Assembly: GCF_030418455.1 (NCBI RefSeq)
Contig: NZ_JAUHPW010000004.1
Span: 236,750-300,749 of the forward strand
DNA length: 64,000 nt
Direction: 5' to 3'
Source of the DNA: Demequina litoralis
GTDB taxonomy: Bacteria; Actinomycetota; Actinomycetes; Actinomycetales; Demequinaceae
Made by a program: the position numbers and the translations under genes. The notes under the pieces are model-generated. The model saw nothing but the letters and a program-made list of their open reading frames with translations, had not been told where the DNA came from and searched no databases. Shown here piece after piece: positions 24,477-34,520 of the stretch (the first letter of the stretch is position 1; the number at the start of each line of letters is the position of its first letter).

Positions 24477-25868
24477 CTAGCGGCGCCCCACCATGGTGGT
24501 GACGTCGAGCAGCTCGTCGAGCTGCTGCACGGTGATCTCGCCGCGCTCCACGAAGCCGAGGTCGATGGTCGCCTCGCGCACCGTCAGCCCGGCCTTGACC
24601 GAGTGCTTCGCGATCTTCGCGGCGTTCTCGTAGCCGATGACGCGGTTGAGCGGCGTGACGATCGACGGCGACGCCTCCGCGAGGCGTCGGGCCTTGTCGA
24701 CGTTCGCGACGATGCCGTCCACCGTGCGGTCCGCGAGCACGCGGCTCGCGTTCGCCAGCAGGCGGGTCGACTCGAGCGTGCCGAGCGCCATCACGGGGAT
24801 CTGGACGTTGAGCTCGAAGGCGCCGGACGCGCCGGCCCAGGCGACCGTCGCATCGTTGCCGACGACGCGGGCGCACACCATGAGCACCGCCTCGGGCACC
24901 ACGGGGTTGACCTTGCCCGGCATGATCGACGAGCCCGGCTGCAGGTCGGGCAGCTGGATCTCGCCGAGGCCGGTGTTGGGGCCCGAGCCCATCCACCGCA
25001 GGTCGTTGCAGATCTTGGTGAGCGACACCGCGATGGTGCGCAGCGCACCCGAGACCTCGACCAGGCCGTCGCGCGCGGACTGCGCCTCGAAGTGGTTGCG
25101 GGCCTCCGTGATGGGCAGCCCGGTGTCCTCCGCGAGCAGCGCGATGACGCGCTGCGGGAAGCCCTCGGGCGTGTTGATGCCCGTGCCGACCGCCGTGCCG
25201 CCCAGCGGGACCTCCGCGACGCGCGGCAGCGCGACCATGAGGCGCTCGACGCCGTAGCGGACGGCCGCGGCGTAGCCGGAGAACTCCTGGCCCAGCGTGA
25301 CGGGGGTCGCGTCCATGAGATGCGTGCGGCCCGACTTGAAGACGTCCGCGAACTCCTGGGCCTTCGCCTCGAGGGAGGTTGCGAGGTGCTCGAGCGCGGG
25401 GATGAGGTCGCCCACGAGCGAGGCGGTCGCGGCGACGTGCACCGACGTGGGGAAGACGTCGTTCGACGACTGCGACGCGTTGACGTGGTCGTTCGGGTGG
25501 ACGTCGCGCCCGAGTCCGCGCGTCGCGAGCGTCGCGATGACCTCGTTGGTGTTCATGTTCGACGAGGTGCCGGAGCCGGTCTGGAAGACGTCGACGGGGA
25601 AGTGGGAGTCGTGCGCGCCCGAGGCGACCGCGTCCGCGGCGGCGACGATCGCGTCGGCCACGTCCTGCTCGAGGACCCCGAGCTCCGCGTTCGCGCGGGC
25701 CGCGGCCTTCTTCACGCGGGCGAGCGCCTCGATGTGGCGTCGCTCGAGCGTGGTGCCCGAGATGGGGAAGTTCTCGACGGCGCGCTGGGTCTGCGCGCGG
25801 TAGAGGGCGTCGGCGGGGACCCGGACCTCGCCCATGGTGTCGTGCTCGATGCGGAACTCCGTTGTCAT
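24477..25868 (-). CDS. fumC: class II fumarate hydratase
   Basis: Interconverts fumarate and malate in the TCA cycle. The 463-residue protein has the superfamily signature [15 protein letters not shown] (flexible catalytic SS loop, about residue 317), [28 protein letters not shown] and [16 protein letters not shown]. The start ATG at 25868 gives the standard N terminus [16 protein letters not shown]. tuberculosis also has fumarase in this neighbourhood (Rv1098c). Confidence 0.95.
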   Translation of the reverse strand: MTTEFRIEHDTMGEVRVPADALYRAQTQRAVENFPISGTTLERRHIEALARVKKAAARANAELGVLEQDVADAIVAAADAVASGAHDSHFPVDVFQTGSGTSSNMNTNEVIATLATRGLGRDVHPNDHVNASQSSNDVFPTSVHVAATASLVGDLIPALEHLATSLEAKAQEFADVFKSGRTHLMDATPVTLGQEFSGYAAAVRYGVERLMVALPRVAEVPLGGTAVGTGINTPEGFPQRVIALLAEDTGLPITEARNHFEAQSARDGLVEVSGALRTIAVSLTKICNDLRWMGSGPNTGLGEIQLPDLQPGSSIMPGKVNPVVPEAVLMVCARVVGNDATVAWAGASGAFELNVQIPVMALGTLESTRLLANASRVLADRTVDGIVANVDKARRLAEASPSIVTPLNRVIGYENAAKIAKHSVKAGLTVREATIDLGFVERGEITVQQLDELLDVTTMVGRR

Positions 25869-25958
25869 GGCGCCCAGTGTGGCATGGCAGGACCCGGCAT
25901 CGGGCCCGCCGTGACGAGATCGCACACGATTCGCACGGGACGATGCGCGGGCCGGGCG

Positions 25959-25982
25959 GTCCGACCGGTGGGCCGGTCGGAC
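25959..25982 (-). terminator. terminator after the sugar kinase gene
   Basis: GTCCGACCGG, loop TGGG, then its exact complement, three bases past the kinase stop on the minus strand. A GGACGATGCG motif lies just beyond it (25938-25947). Confidence 0.75.
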
Positions 25983-25985
25983 GGG

Positions 25986-26906
25986 TCAGGGCGCGTCGAG
26001 CTCCGCGCGCGTGGGCGGGTTCGCGCCCGGTCGCGACACCGTGATCGCGGCGATCCGCGCGCAGGGCCGCAGAAGGCCCGTGACGGCCTCGTCGGACATC
26101 CCGCGCAGCGCGTCCCGGTGCGGGCGGCCGAGGAGGCCCGCGCCCCAGAGCCCGTCGATGAGGCCCGCCATGAACGAGTCGCCGGCCCCGACCGTGTCGG
26201 CGACGGTGACCGCGGGTGCCGGCTCGTGGATCTCGCGGCCGTCGTGGGTGAACGCGGTCGCGCCGTCGCCCCCACGGGTCACGACGACGAGGGCGGGCCC
26301 CATGCCGGCCCACGCACGCGCGGCCTCGTCGACCGTGCGGTCGGGGTACAGCCAGCCGAGGTCCTCGTCCGAGGCCTTCACCACGTCCGCGAGCCCGACC
26401 ATCCGCTCGATCGCCGGGCGCGCGTCGTCGGGCGAGCCCATGAGCGACGGCCGCACGTTCGGGTCGTACGTGACGGTCGAGTTGAAGCGCAGCGCATGCA
26501 CGAGCCGGAGGACCTGCTCCGCGCCCGGCGCCATCACGGCCGCGATCGAGCCGGTGTGCACCGCGAGCGGGGCGTTGCGCAGGCGCACGCCGTCCGCGAG
26601 CTCCCACGCGATGTCGAACTCGTAGGTCGCGGCGCCGCCCGCGTCGAGCGTCGCGGTGGCGACCGAGGTCGGACCCGGGCCCGCGGAGCCGGGCACGAGG
26701 CGCACCCCGTCGTCCTGGAGGTGGTCCGCGACGAGCACGCCGTTGGGGTCGAGCCCGAGGCGCGTGAGCAGGTCGACGTCGCGTCCCAGGCGGGCGAGCC
26801 CGAGGGCGACGTTCGCGGGCGAGCCGCCCGGGTGCGCGGCGGTGCCGTCGGGACCCATCACCACGTCGACGAGGGCCTCGCCGACGACGAGCACGTGGTC
26901 GTTCAT
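25986..26906 (-). CDS. PfkB-family carbohydrate kinase (fructokinase-like)
   Basis: A 306-residue sugar kinase. MNDHVLVVGEALVDVV and PGGSPANVALGLARLG form the substrate region; VADTVGAGDSFMAGL near residue 225 carries the catalytic Asp and anion hole; RFNSTVTYDPNVRPSL and VKASDEDLGWLYP are typical of fructokinases. Ribokinase or another hexokinase activity remains possible. Its ATG overlaps the stop of xseB by four bases, an unusual coupling of a sugar kinase to a DNA-repair subunit. Confidence 0.85.
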   Translation of the reverse strand: MNDHVLVVGEALVDVVMGPDGTAAHPGGSPANVALGLARLGRDVDLLTRLGLDPNGVLVADHLQDDGVRLVPGSAGPGPTSVATATLDAGGAATYEFDIAWELADGVRLRNAPLAVHTGSIAAVMAPGAEQVLRLVHALRFNSTVTYDPNVRPSLMGSPDDARPAIERMVGLADVVKASDEDLGWLYPDRTVDEAARAWAGMGPALVVVTRGGDGATAFTHDGREIHEPAPAVTVADTVGAGDSFMAGLIDGLWGAGLLGRPHRDALRGMSDEAVTGLLRPCARIAAITVSRPGANPPTRAELDAP

Positions 26907-27175
26907 CGCTCGTCCTCGTCCTCGGCGACCACGCCCACGATGCCGGCGTCCGCCGCATCGTCCCCCTGCGCGGAGGCGATGCGCTCGTAGGCGCCGTCGA
27001 GCAGCGCCTGGCAGCGTGCGGCGAGGGCCTCGCCGCGCTCCCACAGGCCGAGCGACCGGTCGAGGGTGGCGCTGCCCGCCTCGAGCCTCGCGACGATGGC
27101 GATGAGCTCGTCGCGGGCCTCCTCGTACGAGAGGGCGTCCACGGGGCGGTCGAAGGGCTCGGCGGCGTCGCTCAT
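26903..27175 (-). CDS. xseB: exodeoxyribonuclease VII small subunit
   Basis: Partners XseA in degrading single-stranded DNA during repair and recombination. The 90-residue protein has the family core LSYEEARDELIAIVARLEAGSATLDRSL, followed by WERGEALAARCQALLDGA, and an acidic tail that is longer than usual and contains a GGACGATGCG motif (26954-26963). TACGGT on the minus strand (27183-27188) is seven bases before the ATG, so the transcript may be leaderless. In most genomes it abuts xseA; here a plus-strand gene separates them. Confidence 0.92.
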   Translation of the reverse strand: MSDAAEPFDRPVDALSYEEARDELIAIVARLEAGSATLDRSLGLWERGEALAARCQALLDGAYERIASAQGDDAADAGIVGVVAEDEDER

Positions 27176-27293
27176 GACCGCTACCGTACCCGCGCTCGCT
27201 TAAGGCCGAGGAGCGATCTGCCGAGAACAGCGTCATACCCCCGTAGCAGGGCGCTCTCATAGGGCACGACTCGGACGACACGATGAGGTGGAC

Positions 27294-27866
27294 ATGTTCA
27301 GCGACAGCAGCGCACAGCAGACCGCACGCCAGAGCGCGCAGCGGGTCATCACTGCAGGGGTCACGGACGGGGAGCTCCAGACGCTCGCCCGATCGTCCGA
27401 GGTGAAGGTGCGCGCCGCGGTCGCGGAGCACGCGGGGACGCCGCTCATGACGCTGCTGCGCCTCGCCGAGGACCCGGCGGCGGACGTGCGGATGGGCCTG
27501 GCGCGCAACCGCCGCGAGTCGATCCCGATCGAGATCCGCGAGGACCTCGCCAAGGACCGCAACGTCGACGTCGTCTACGCGCTCATCGACAACCCTGCGG
27601 TGCCCGACGCGCTCATCGCGCGCCTGGGGCGTCAGCTGCACAAGGAGTACGCCAAGGCGGCGCGCGCCCGCATGGCGGCGGTCAAGGCCGGCACGTGGGC
27701 GCCGGCCGCACCGGCCGCGGACGCCGTCGACGCGGCCGTGCCGGCGGCCGAGGTGCCCGCGTTCGCGGCGGCGGAGGCCGCCACGGTCCAGGACCCCCGG
27801 CAGGAGCCCGCCACGTCGTCCGCCCGGGCCGACGCGCTGGACGTCCTGCTCGGCTCCAAGCGCTGA
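27294..27866 (+). CDS. HEAT/leucine-rich-variant repeat protein
   Basis: A 190-residue protein of unknown role. Residues about 30-115 contain roughly three tandem helical repeats of the pattern [52 protein letters not shown], typical of the leucine-rich-repeat-variant/HEAT class that binds proteins or nucleic acids. The C-terminal 60 residues are a low-complexity Ala/Pro/Val linker ending in a short conserved-looking helix. GAGGTGG precedes the ATG at 27294. It sits between xseB and xseA on the opposite strand. Confidence 0.7.
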   Translation: MFSDSSAQQTARQSAQRVITAGVTDGELQTLARSSEVKVRAAVAEHAGTPLMTLLRLAEDPAADVRMGLARNRRESIPIEIREDLAKDRNVDVVYALIDNPAVPDALIARLGRQLHKEYAKAARARMAAVKAGTWAPAAPAADAVDAAVPAAEVPAFAAAEAATVQDPRQEPATSSARADALDVLLGSKR

Positions 27867-27876
27867 TCGCGGCGGC

Positions 27877-29115
27877 TCAGCCCCGCGCGACCGCCTCGAC
27901 CTCACCGCGTGCGAGCCTGACGCGCAGCACGTCGCCGGCGTGCACGTCCGAGGCGTCGCGCACGACGCCGCCCGAGGCGTCGCGCACCACCGCGAAGCCG
28001 CGTTCGAGCGTGCTGAGCGGGCTGAGCGCGCGCAGCGAGGCCGTCAGCTCGCGGATCGCAGCGGCGTCGCGGTCGATGCGCGCCGTCACCGAGGCGGCGC
28101 TGCGCTCGCGCAGGCGCGCGACGGCCTCCGCGTACGGCGCGAGCATCGCGTGCGGATGGGCGAGCACGGGGCGCGAGCGGAGCGCCGCGAGCCCGGCCGA
28201 CTCGCGCGCCACCGCTCGCTCGACCGCCGCGGCCATCGACAGCCGCGACCGCGCGATGCCCTGGGCCTCGGCGGCGGCGTCGGGAACGATGCGCTTGCCG
28301 GCGTCGGTGGGGGTGGATGCGCGGCAGTCGGCGACCAGGTCGAGCAGCGGCGAGTCCTTCTCGTGGCCGATCGCGCTGACCAGCGGCGTCTCACAGTTCG
28401 CCGCGGCGCGCACGAGCGCCTCGTCGCTGAACGGCAGGAGGTCCTCGAACGAGCCGCCACCGCGCGCGACGACGATGACGTCGACCGCCTCGGCCGCGTC
28501 GAGCTCGCGGATCGCCGCCGTGGTCTCCGGCACGGCGCGGGGCCCCTGGACGGTGACGCGGCGGATCTCGAAGGCGACGCCGGGCCACCGGCGGGTCGCG
28601 TTCTCGACCACGTCGTGCTCGGCGTCGCCCTGCGTCGCGCACACGAGGCCGACCACGCGCGGGATGAAGGGCAGCGGCACTTTGCGGTCCAGGTCGAACA
28701 GGCCCTCGCGGGCGAGCGCCTCCTTGAGGGCCTCGAGCCGCGCGAGCAGGTCGCCGAGGCCCACCTGGCGGATCGCGCGGCCGCCGAGCTGCAGCGAGCC
28801 GGAGCGCGTCCACCATTCGGGCTTGGCGTGGAGCACCACGCGCGTGCCGTCGACGAGGTCCACACCGAGCGCCTCCGCCTCGCGTGCGGGGATGGTCGCG
28901 GACATCGACATGTTCTCGTCGGTGTCGCGCAGCGTGAGGAAGACGAGGTGGCGCCACCGCTTGACGTTGAGCACCTGCCCCTCGACCCACACCGCGGGCA
29001 GGCGGGACACGAAGTCGCCGATCTTGGGGGAGAGGTGGCGGACCGGCCACGGACGCTCGGCGGACGTCTCGCCGGCGGTGGCGGGAAGCGTGTGGGAGGC
29101 AGGGGTCTCGGTCAC
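27877..29115 (-). CDS. xseA: exodeoxyribonuclease VII large subunit
   Basis: Catalytic subunit of ExoVII. The 412-residue protein has an N-terminal OB fold ([12 protein letters not shown] ... LVFLTLRD), the nuclease core with [38 protein letters not shown] (catalytic Asp and His) and a long C-terminal helical region where XseB binds. GTG at 29115 is preferred because it follows a CAGGCT box by seven bases and keeps the start out of the divergent ispH promoter; an ATG at 29148 would be an 11-residue extension. Confidence 0.92.
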   Translation of the reverse strand: MTETPASHTLPATAGETSAERPWPVRHLSPKIGDFVSRLPAVWVEGQVLNVKRWRHLVFLTLRDTDENMSMSATIPAREAEALGVDLVDGTRVVLHAKPEWWTRSGSLQLGGRAIRQVGLGDLLARLEALKEALAREGLFDLDRKVPLPFIPRVVGLVCATQGDAEHDVVENATRRWPGVAFEIRRVTVQGPRAVPETTAAIRELDAAEAVDVIVVARGGGSFEDLLPFSDEALVRAAANCETPLVSAIGHEKDSPLLDLVADCRASTPTDAGKRIVPDAAAEAQGIARSRLSMAAAVERAVARESAGLAALRSRPVLAHPHAMLAPYAEAVARLRERSAASVTARIDRDAAAIRELTASLRALSPLSTLERGFAVVRDASGGVVRDASDVHAGDVLRVRLARGEVEAVARG

Positions 29116-29146
29116 GCGGCCCAGCCTGCCACGTAGGATGGAGGCC

Positions 29147-30130
29147 ATGCCCGACACCACCACCAAGCGCGTCCTGCTGGCCGCGCCGCGAGGCTACTGC
29201 GCGGGCGTCGACCGCGCGGTCATCGCGGTCGAGAAGGCCCTCGAGCTCCACGGCGCGCCCATCTACGTGCGCAAGGAGATCGTCCACAACAAGTACGTGG
29301 TCGAGACGCTCTCGGAGCGCGGCGCGGTGTTCGTCGACGAGACGGACGAGGTCCCCGAGGGCGCGCGCGTCGTGTTCTCCGCCCACGGCGTCTCGCCGGC
29401 GGTGCGCGAGGCGGCCGACCAGCGCAACCTCCTCACCATCGACGCGACGTGCCCGCTCGTGACGAAGGTGCACAAGGAGGCCATCCGTTTCGCGCGCGAC
29501 GAGCGCACCATCCTGCTCATCGGCCACACCGGCCACGAGGAGGTCGAGGGTACGGCGGGCGAGGCGCCCGAGCACACGATCGTCGTCAACTCGCCCGAGG
29601 ACGTCGACGGGCTGGACGTGCCCGACCCCGAGAACGTCGTGTGGCTGTCGCAGACCACGCTGTCCGTGGACGAGACGATGGAGACCGTGCGTCGCCTGCG
29701 CGAGCGCTTCCCCGCGCTGCAGGACCCGCCGAGCGACGACATCTGCTACGCCACGCAGAACCGCCAGGTCGCGGTGAAGAAGCTGGCCCCGGACTGCGAC
29801 CTCGTGGTCGTGGTCGGCTCCGCGAACTCGTCGAACTCGGTGCGGCTCGTCGAGGTCGCCCTGCAGTCGGGCGCCGCGACGGCGTACCGCGTCGACCGCG
29901 CCGCCGAGATCCGCGACGAGTGGTTCGACGGCGTCGCGACCGTGGGCGTGACGTCGGGAGCGTCGGTGCCGGAGATCCTCGTGCGCGACGTGCTCGACGA
30001 CCTCGCGGGCCGCGGATTCGAGACCGTCGAGGAGGTGCGTACGGCGACCGAGGACCTCATGTTCTCGCTGCCGCGCGAGATCCGCGCCGACCTCAAGGCC
30101 AAGGAGGCCGAGCGCGCCGTCCGCGCCTGA
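29147..30130 (+). CDS. ispH: 4-hydroxy-3-methylbut-2-enyl diphosphate reductase
   Basis: Last step of the MEP isoprenoid pathway, producing IPP and DMAPP with a 4Fe-4S enzyme; this feeds the prenyl synthase at 10028. The 327-residue protein has the three cluster cysteines in [23 protein letters not shown] and [10 protein letters not shown], the conserved catalytic Glu region [12 protein letters not shown], and [11 protein letters not shown] for diphosphate binding. TAGGAT at 29134-29139 is seven bases before the ATG (leaderless). The 107-base gap downstream (30131-30237) is a C-rich low-complexity tract followed by a G-rich stretch; no gene seen. Confidence 0.95.
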   Translation: MPDTTTKRVLLAAPRGYCAGVDRAVIAVEKALELHGAPIYVRKEIVHNKYVVETLSERGAVFVDETDEVPEGARVVFSAHGVSPAVREAADQRNLLTIDATCPLVTKVHKEAIRFARDERTILLIGHTGHEEVEGTAGEAPEHTIVVNSPEDVDGLDVPDPENVVWLSQTTLSVDETMETVRRLRERFPALQDPPSDDICYATQNRQVAVKKLAPDCDLVVVVGSANSSNSVRLVEVALQSGAATAYRVDRAAEIRDEWFDGVATVGVTSGASVPEILVRDVLDDLAGRGFETVEEVRTATEDLMFSLPREIRADLKAKEAERAVRA

Positions 30131-30237
30131 GCACCATCCCCCCCCGCCATCCCGCCCCGCCCCCGCCGTCCCGCTGCGGGGTAGTGGCTGACGGTTCTGG
30201 GAGGTTGGTCACTCCTACGGGGAGCTGAGCGACGCGG

Positions 30238-31470
30238 CTAGCGGTGGTCGGCGGCTTCGAGGGCCTCGGTGTCGACGAGCTCCGGCGCGGCGAGCACCCG
30301 GATGTCCGTCTCGGCCTGCTCGACCGCCGGCATCTCGGTGGAGAGGTGCTGCATGTCGCCGAAGCGGCGCGCGCTCACGAGCACGCGGGACTCGAGCGAG
30401 GCGACGGTCGAGTTGTACGCCTTGCCCGCCTGGTCGATCGCCCGTCCCACCTTGCCGAGGTGCCCGGCCATGGTCGACAGCCGCTCGTACAGCTCCTTGC
30501 CGAGCGCCAGCACCTGCTGCGCGTCGCGCGCGAGCGCGTCCTCCTTCCACGCATGCGCGACGGTGCGCAGCATCGCCACGAGCGTGGTGGGCGTGGCGAT
30601 CACCACGCCCTTGCCGTACGCGTACTCCTGGAGCAACGAGTCCTGCTCGACGGCGGCCTGGTAGAAGGCCTCCGAGGGCACGAACATCACCACGAACTCC
30701 GGGGCCGAGGCGAACTGGTCCCAGTAGCGCTTCGAGGCAAGGTCGTCGATGTGCCGGCGCACGTGGCGCGCGTGAGCCTGCAGGCGCTCGGCGCGCACCG
30801 CATCGTCCTCCGCCTCGAAGGCCTCGAGCAGGCCGACGAGGGCGACCTTCGAGTCCACGACGATGGTGCGGCCGCCCGCGAGACGCACGGTCATGTCGGG
30901 GCGGAGGTTGCGGCCCTCGGAGTCGCGCACCACGTCCTGCTCGGTGAAGTCGACGTGCGCCAGCATGCCCGCGAGCTCGACCACGCGCCGCAGCTGCACC
31001 TCGCCCCAGTTGCCGCGCACGTCCGAGCGGCGCAGCGTGTTGACGAAGTCGTCCGCCTTGCGGCCCACCCGCTCGGAGGCCTCCAGCATGTGGCGGATCT
31101 GCTCCGTGAGCGCGGCCTGACCCGCCGCCCGGGCGCGGTCGGTCTGCGTGGTCTGCTCGCGCATCGTCTCCAGCGTGCGGGCGAGCGGCTCGACCATCTC
31201 CCGGATGGCCTGCTCGCGGCGCAGCAGCGCGGCCCCGCCCTCCTGCTCGGAGCGCTTGAGACGCTCGTGCGCGAGGTCGAGGAACTGCGCCTGGCTCGCC
31301 CGCAGCGCCTCGCCGCTCAGCGCACGGAACTCCTGCCGCAGCGCGTCGCGTTCCTCCCGCAGCCGGGCGGCGTCGCGGGCCGATGCGGCGCGGGCGCGGC
31401 GGGTGGCGACGAGCGCGCCGAGGCCCGCCCCGACGACGAAGGTGAGCAGCGAGAGCAGAAACGTGACCAT
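30238..31470 (-). CDS. rmuC: DNA recombination protein RmuC homologue
   Basis: A 410-residue member of the RmuC family, which limits recombination at inverted repeats and has a predicted restriction-endonuclease-like core. It opens with one transmembrane helix (FLLSLLTFVVGAGLGALVA), then a coiled coil of about 100 residues, then the conserved RmuC domain: RGNWGEVQLRRVVELAGM, RPDMTVRLAGGRTIVVDSKV, and FVPSEAFYQAA. ATG at 31470 is used; a TTG ten codons upstream is the alternative and neither has a convincing ribosome site. Confidence 0.88.
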   Translation of the reverse strand: MVTFLLSLLTFVVGAGLGALVATRRARAASARDAARLREERDALRQEFRALSGEALRASQAQFLDLAHERLKRSEQEGGAALLRREQAIREMVEPLARTLETMREQTTQTDRARAAGQAALTEQIRHMLEASERVGRKADDFVNTLRRSDVRGNWGEVQLRRVVELAGMLAHVDFTEQDVVRDSEGRNLRPDMTVRLAGGRTIVVDSKVALVGLLEAFEAEDDAVRAERLQAHARHVRRHIDDLASKRYWDQFASAPEFVVMFVPSEAFYQAAVEQDSLLQEYAYGKGVVIATPTTLVAMLRTVAHAWKEDALARDAQQVLALGKELYERLSTMAGHLGKVGRAIDQAGKAYNSTVASLESRVLVSARRFGDMQHLSTEMPAVEQAETDIRVLAAPELVDTEALEAADHR

Positions 31471-31514
31471 GATCACAACGGTCTCATCGGGGTCCGACAA
31501 CGCCCCGCAAGGCC

Positions 31515-31598
31515 CCGTTTTGGGACCAAGGCCATGTGACCCACCTCACACGCGTCCCGCATCGTGAGACGCGTGATTACTGTTTGGTCACAAAACGG
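31515..31598. promoter_or_regulatory. paired inverted sites in the oppA leader region
   Basis: CCGTTTTGGGACCAA at 31515-31529 and, inverted, the complement of CCGTTTTGTGACCAA at 31584-31598, differing at one base, with their outer ends 84 bases apart. They lie between rmuC and oppA in a stretch of lower GC. Spacing by several helical turns suggests cooperative or looping binding of one regulator. The oppA coding start is 152 bases further, so a long untranslated leader (31599-31750) is likely. Confidence 0.5.
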
Positions 31599-31750
31599 AG
31601 AAGGTACGGCTTCGGAAACAATTCGTTAACGCCGCGCTGTTTAGCCTTCTCTGGTTGCACGTCATCAGCGTGCATCCCAGTCGTCGCTCCGACACCCCGG
31701 ACCGGCGCCTATCCAAGCCCGCCGTCCGGCGGGCACCAGTAGGAGGAACA

Positions 31751-33391
31751 GTGAAGATCAGCAAGTCCGTGCTCGGGGCTGCGGCGGTCGCTTCCGCGTC
31801 CGCGCTCGTCCTCGTCGGCTGCTCGTCGAACGGTGCCGAGACCGACTCGTCGGCCGCGGCCGACGGCGGTTCGACCGGCGACGCCATCATCAAGACCAAC
31901 GGCTCCGAGCCGCAGAACCCGCTCATCCCGGTCGCGACCAACGAGACCGGCGGCGGCAAGATCATCGACGCGCTCTTCGCGGGTCTGGTCTACTACGACG
32001 CCACGGGTGCTGCGCACAACGAGGTCGCCGAGTCCATCGAGACCGAGGACTCGCAGACCTTCACCGTCAAGCTCAAGGACGGCTGGACCTTCACCGACGG
32101 CACGCCCGTCCAGGCCCACAACTTCGTGGACGCGTGGAACTGGGGCGCCGACCTCGCCAACTCGGAGACCGCGCTCAACTCGTACTTCTTCGAGCAGATC
32201 GACGGCTTCAGCTGGGACGAGTCCGTCCCGGAGATGTCGGGCCTCGAGGTCATCGACGACCTGACCTTCACCATCACGCTCGCCGCGCCGAACGCCGAGT
32301 TCCCGCTCTCGCTGGGCTACTCGGCCTTCTACCCGCTGCCCGACTCGTTCTTCGAGGACCCGGACGCCTTCGGCGCCGCCCCGGTCGGCAACGGCATCTA
32401 CACGCTCGCGGACGCTGCCGACTGGCAGCACGACGTCCAGATCGACCTCTCGATCAACGACTCGTACGCCGGTGAGCGCGAGGTCCAGAACGACGGCCTC
32501 TCGATCATCTTCTACGCGTCGCAGGACGCCGCCTACGCGGACCTCCTCGCGAACAACGTCGACGTCATCGACGGCATCCCGGACTCGGCCATGGCCTCCT
32601 ACGAGAGCGACCTCGGCGACCGCGCGGTCAACCAGCCCGCCGCGATCTTCCAGTCCTTCACCATCCCGCAGGAGCTCGAGCACTTCTCGGGCGAGGAGGG
32701 CAAGCTCCGTCGCGCCGCCATCTCGATGGCGATCAACCGCGAGGAGATCACCGACGTGATCTTCCAGGGCACCCGCACCCCCGCCTCGGACTTCACCTCG
32801 CCCGTCATCGACGGCTGGTCGGACTCGCTCGCCGGCGCCGAGGTCCTCGAGTACAACCCGGAGGAGGCCGCCAAGCTGTGGGCCGAGGCCGACGAGATCT
32901 CGCCCTGGGAGGGCACCTTCGAGATCGGCTACAACTCCGACGGTGGTCACCAGACCTGGGTCGAGGCTGTCACCAACTCGATCAAGAACACGCTCGGCAT
33001 CGACGCGACCGGCAACGCGTACGCGACCTTCGCGGACTTCCGTACCGACATCACCAACCGCACCATCGGCACGGCCTTCCGTACCGGCTGGCAGGCGGAC
33101 TACCCGTCGCTCGAGAACTTCCTCGGCCCGATCTACTACACCGGCGCCGGCTCGAACGACGGCGACTACTCGTCGGAGGCGTTCGACACGCTGATCGACG
33201 AGGGCCGCACCTCCCTTGACCCGGCCGAGGCCGCGGCCAAGTTCCAGGAGGCCCAGGAGGTCCTGTTCGAGGACCTGCCGGCCATCCCGCTCTGGTACTC
33301 CAACGTGACCGGCGGCTACGCCGAGACCGTCGACAACGTCCAGTTCGACTGGCACTCGGTGCCCCTCTTCTACGAGATCACCAAGCAGTAA
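31751..33391 (+). CDS. oppA: oligopeptide ABC transporter substrate-binding lipoprotein
   Basis: Binds extracellular peptides (or another bulky solute) for import. The 546-residue precursor has a signal peptide with lipobox LVLVGCSS (Cys21) and a full SBP family 5 domain: EPQNPLIPVATNETGGG, DSQTFTVKLKDGWTFTDGTP, FTITLAAPNAEFPLSLGY, LRRAAISMAINREEI and GWQADYPSLENFL. AGGAGG at 31741-31746 precedes the GTG. Codon usage is strongly biased to the preferred C/G-ending codons, as expected for high expression. It leads an oppABC-DF transporter set. Confidence 0.93.
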   Translation: MKISKSVLGAAAVASASALVLVGCSSNGAETDSSAAADGGSTGDAIIKTNGSEPQNPLIPVATNETGGGKIIDALFAGLVYYDATGAAHNEVAESIETEDSQTFTVKLKDGWTFTDGTPVQAHNFVDAWNWGADLANSETALNSYFFEQIDGFSWDESVPEMSGLEVIDDLTFTITLAAPNAEFPLSLGYSAFYPLPDSFFEDPDAFGAAPVGNGIYTLADAADWQHDVQIDLSINDSYAGEREVQNDGLSIIFYASQDAAYADLLANNVDVIDGIPDSAMASYESDLGDRAVNQPAAIFQSFTIPQELEHFSGEEGKLRRAAISMAINREEITDVIFQGTRTPASDFTSPVIDGWSDSLAGAEVLEYNPEEAAKLWAEADEISPWEGTFEIGYNSDGGHQTWVEAVTNSIKNTLGIDATGNAYATFADFRTDITNRTIGTAFRTGWQADYPSLENFLGPIYYTGAGSNDGDYSSEAFDTLIDEGRTSLDPAEAAAKFQEAQEVLFEDLPAIPLWYSNVTGGYAETVDNVQFDWHSVPLFYEITKQ

Positions 33392-33402
33392 GTCGCCTCG
33401 GT

Positions 33403-33431
33403 GGCCCGCCCCGCATCGCGCGGGGCGGGCC
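33403..33431 (+). terminator. hairpin between oppA and oppB
   Basis: GGCCCGCCCCGC, five-base loop, exact complement; 11 bases after the oppA stop. Together with a separate promoter before oppB it lets the binding protein be made in excess over the membrane parts. A second, looser inverted repeat (GCCCGCGC ... GCGCGGGC) follows near 33460-33503. Confidence 0.75.
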
Positions 33432-33542
33432 ATCGTCGTGCGTCCGCCGTGGCATCGTCGCCCGCGCGTGTCCGTTCCCCGGACGGGGAGGACAGGCGCG
33501 GGCTATCGTCGCCCTAGGTGCGGACGCATGCGGCACGCACAG

Positions 33543-33548
33543 TAGAAT
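33543..33548 (+). promoter_or_regulatory. -10 box upstream of oppB
   Basis: TAGAAT, 45 bases before the oppB ATG, downstream of the oppA terminator. GAGGAG at about 33581 is the ribosome site. Confidence 0.55.
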
Positions 33549-33593
33549 CGGACACCATATGTTCCAGACGAAGCACATCCGAGGAGCGCGCCC

Positions 33594-34520
33594 ATGCTGA
33601 TGTATGTGGTCCGCCGCCTCCTCCAGGCGGTCCCGGTCGTGATCGGCACCACCTTCCTCATCTACTTCATGGTCTTCGCGATGCCGGGCGACCCCATCCT
33701 GGCGATGTTCGGTGACAAGACCCCGAACCAGGCGACGTACGACGCGCTGGCGGCCCAGTACCACCTGGACCAGCCGTTCCTCGTGCAGTACGGCCTCTAC
33801 ATGAAGGACCTGTTCAGCGGGAACCTCGGGACCACGTTCTCGGGTCAGAGCGTCGGCGAGGTCCTCGCCCGCACGTTCCCCGTGACGCTGAAGCTCGCGG
33901 CGATGGCGATCGCGCTCGAGTTCTCGCTCGCCGTCATCCTCGGCCTCTTCGCCGGCCTGCGCAAGGGCAAGCTCTTCGACAACGTGACGCTGGTCATCGG
34001 CCTCGTCATGCTGTCGGTGCCGATCTTCGTGCTCGGCTTCCTCGCGCAGTACTTCGTGGCGATCAAGTGGGGCTGGGCCTCGCCGACCGTGGGCTCCGAC
34101 ACGAGCATCGCCAACATGTGGCTGCCAGCCGTGGTGCTCGCGCTGAGCCTCTTCACGACGTCGATGCGCCTCATGCGCGGCACCGTCATCGACACGCGCA
34201 GCCGCGACTTCGTGCGCACCGCCTACGCGAAGGGCCTCCCGGGCCGCCGCGTCATCCCGGTCCACGTGCTGCGCAACTCCCTCATCCCCGTCGTCACCAA
34301 CTCCGCCGCCAACTTCGGCGTGCTGATGGTGGGTGCGACGGTCACCGAGGGCATCTTCAACGTTCCCGGCGTCGGCAACACGCTGTACCAGGCGATCATC
34401 CGCGGCGAGGGCCCCACGGTCGTCAGCTTCGTGACCGTCATGGTGCTCGCCTACGTGGTCATCAACATCCTGGTGGACCTCCTGTACGCCGTTCTCGACC
34501 CGAGGATCCGTTATGCCTAA
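33594..34520 (+). CDS. oppB: oligopeptide ABC transporter permease, OppB type
   Basis: Membrane channel subunit. The 308-residue protein has six transmembrane segments and the DppB/OppB features: N-terminal RRLLQAVPVVIGTTFLIYF, AMPGDP, and the cytoplasmic coupling loop RDFVRTAYAKGLPGRRVIPVHVLRN that contacts the ATPase. ATG at 33594 is backed by GAGGAG. Its 3' end overlaps oppC by eight bases. Confidence 0.94.
   Translation: MLMYVVRRLLQAVPVVIGTTFLIYFMVFAMPGDPILAMFGDKTPNQATYDALAAQYHLDQPFLVQYGLYMKDLFSGNLGTTFSGQSVGEVLARTFPVTLKLAAMAIALEFSLAVILGLFAGLRKGKLFDNVTLVIGLVMLSVPIFVLGFLAQYFVAIKWGWASPTVGSDTSIANMWLPAVVLALSLFTTSMRLMRGTVIDTRSRDFVRTAYAKGLPGRRVIPVHVLRNSLIPVVTNSAANFGVLMVGATVTEGIFNVPGVGNTLYQAIIRGEGPTVVSFVTVMVLAYVVINILVDLLYAVLDPRIRYA

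Noticed and set aside
30131..30237. C-rich tract after ispH as a repeat array or terminator
   Set aside because: Irregular homopolymer-like composition without a convincing stem or repeat unit.
33432..33542. Second terminator or small gene between oppA and oppB
   Set aside because: Only a loose inverted repeat is present and no frame has a start with a plausible ribosome site.
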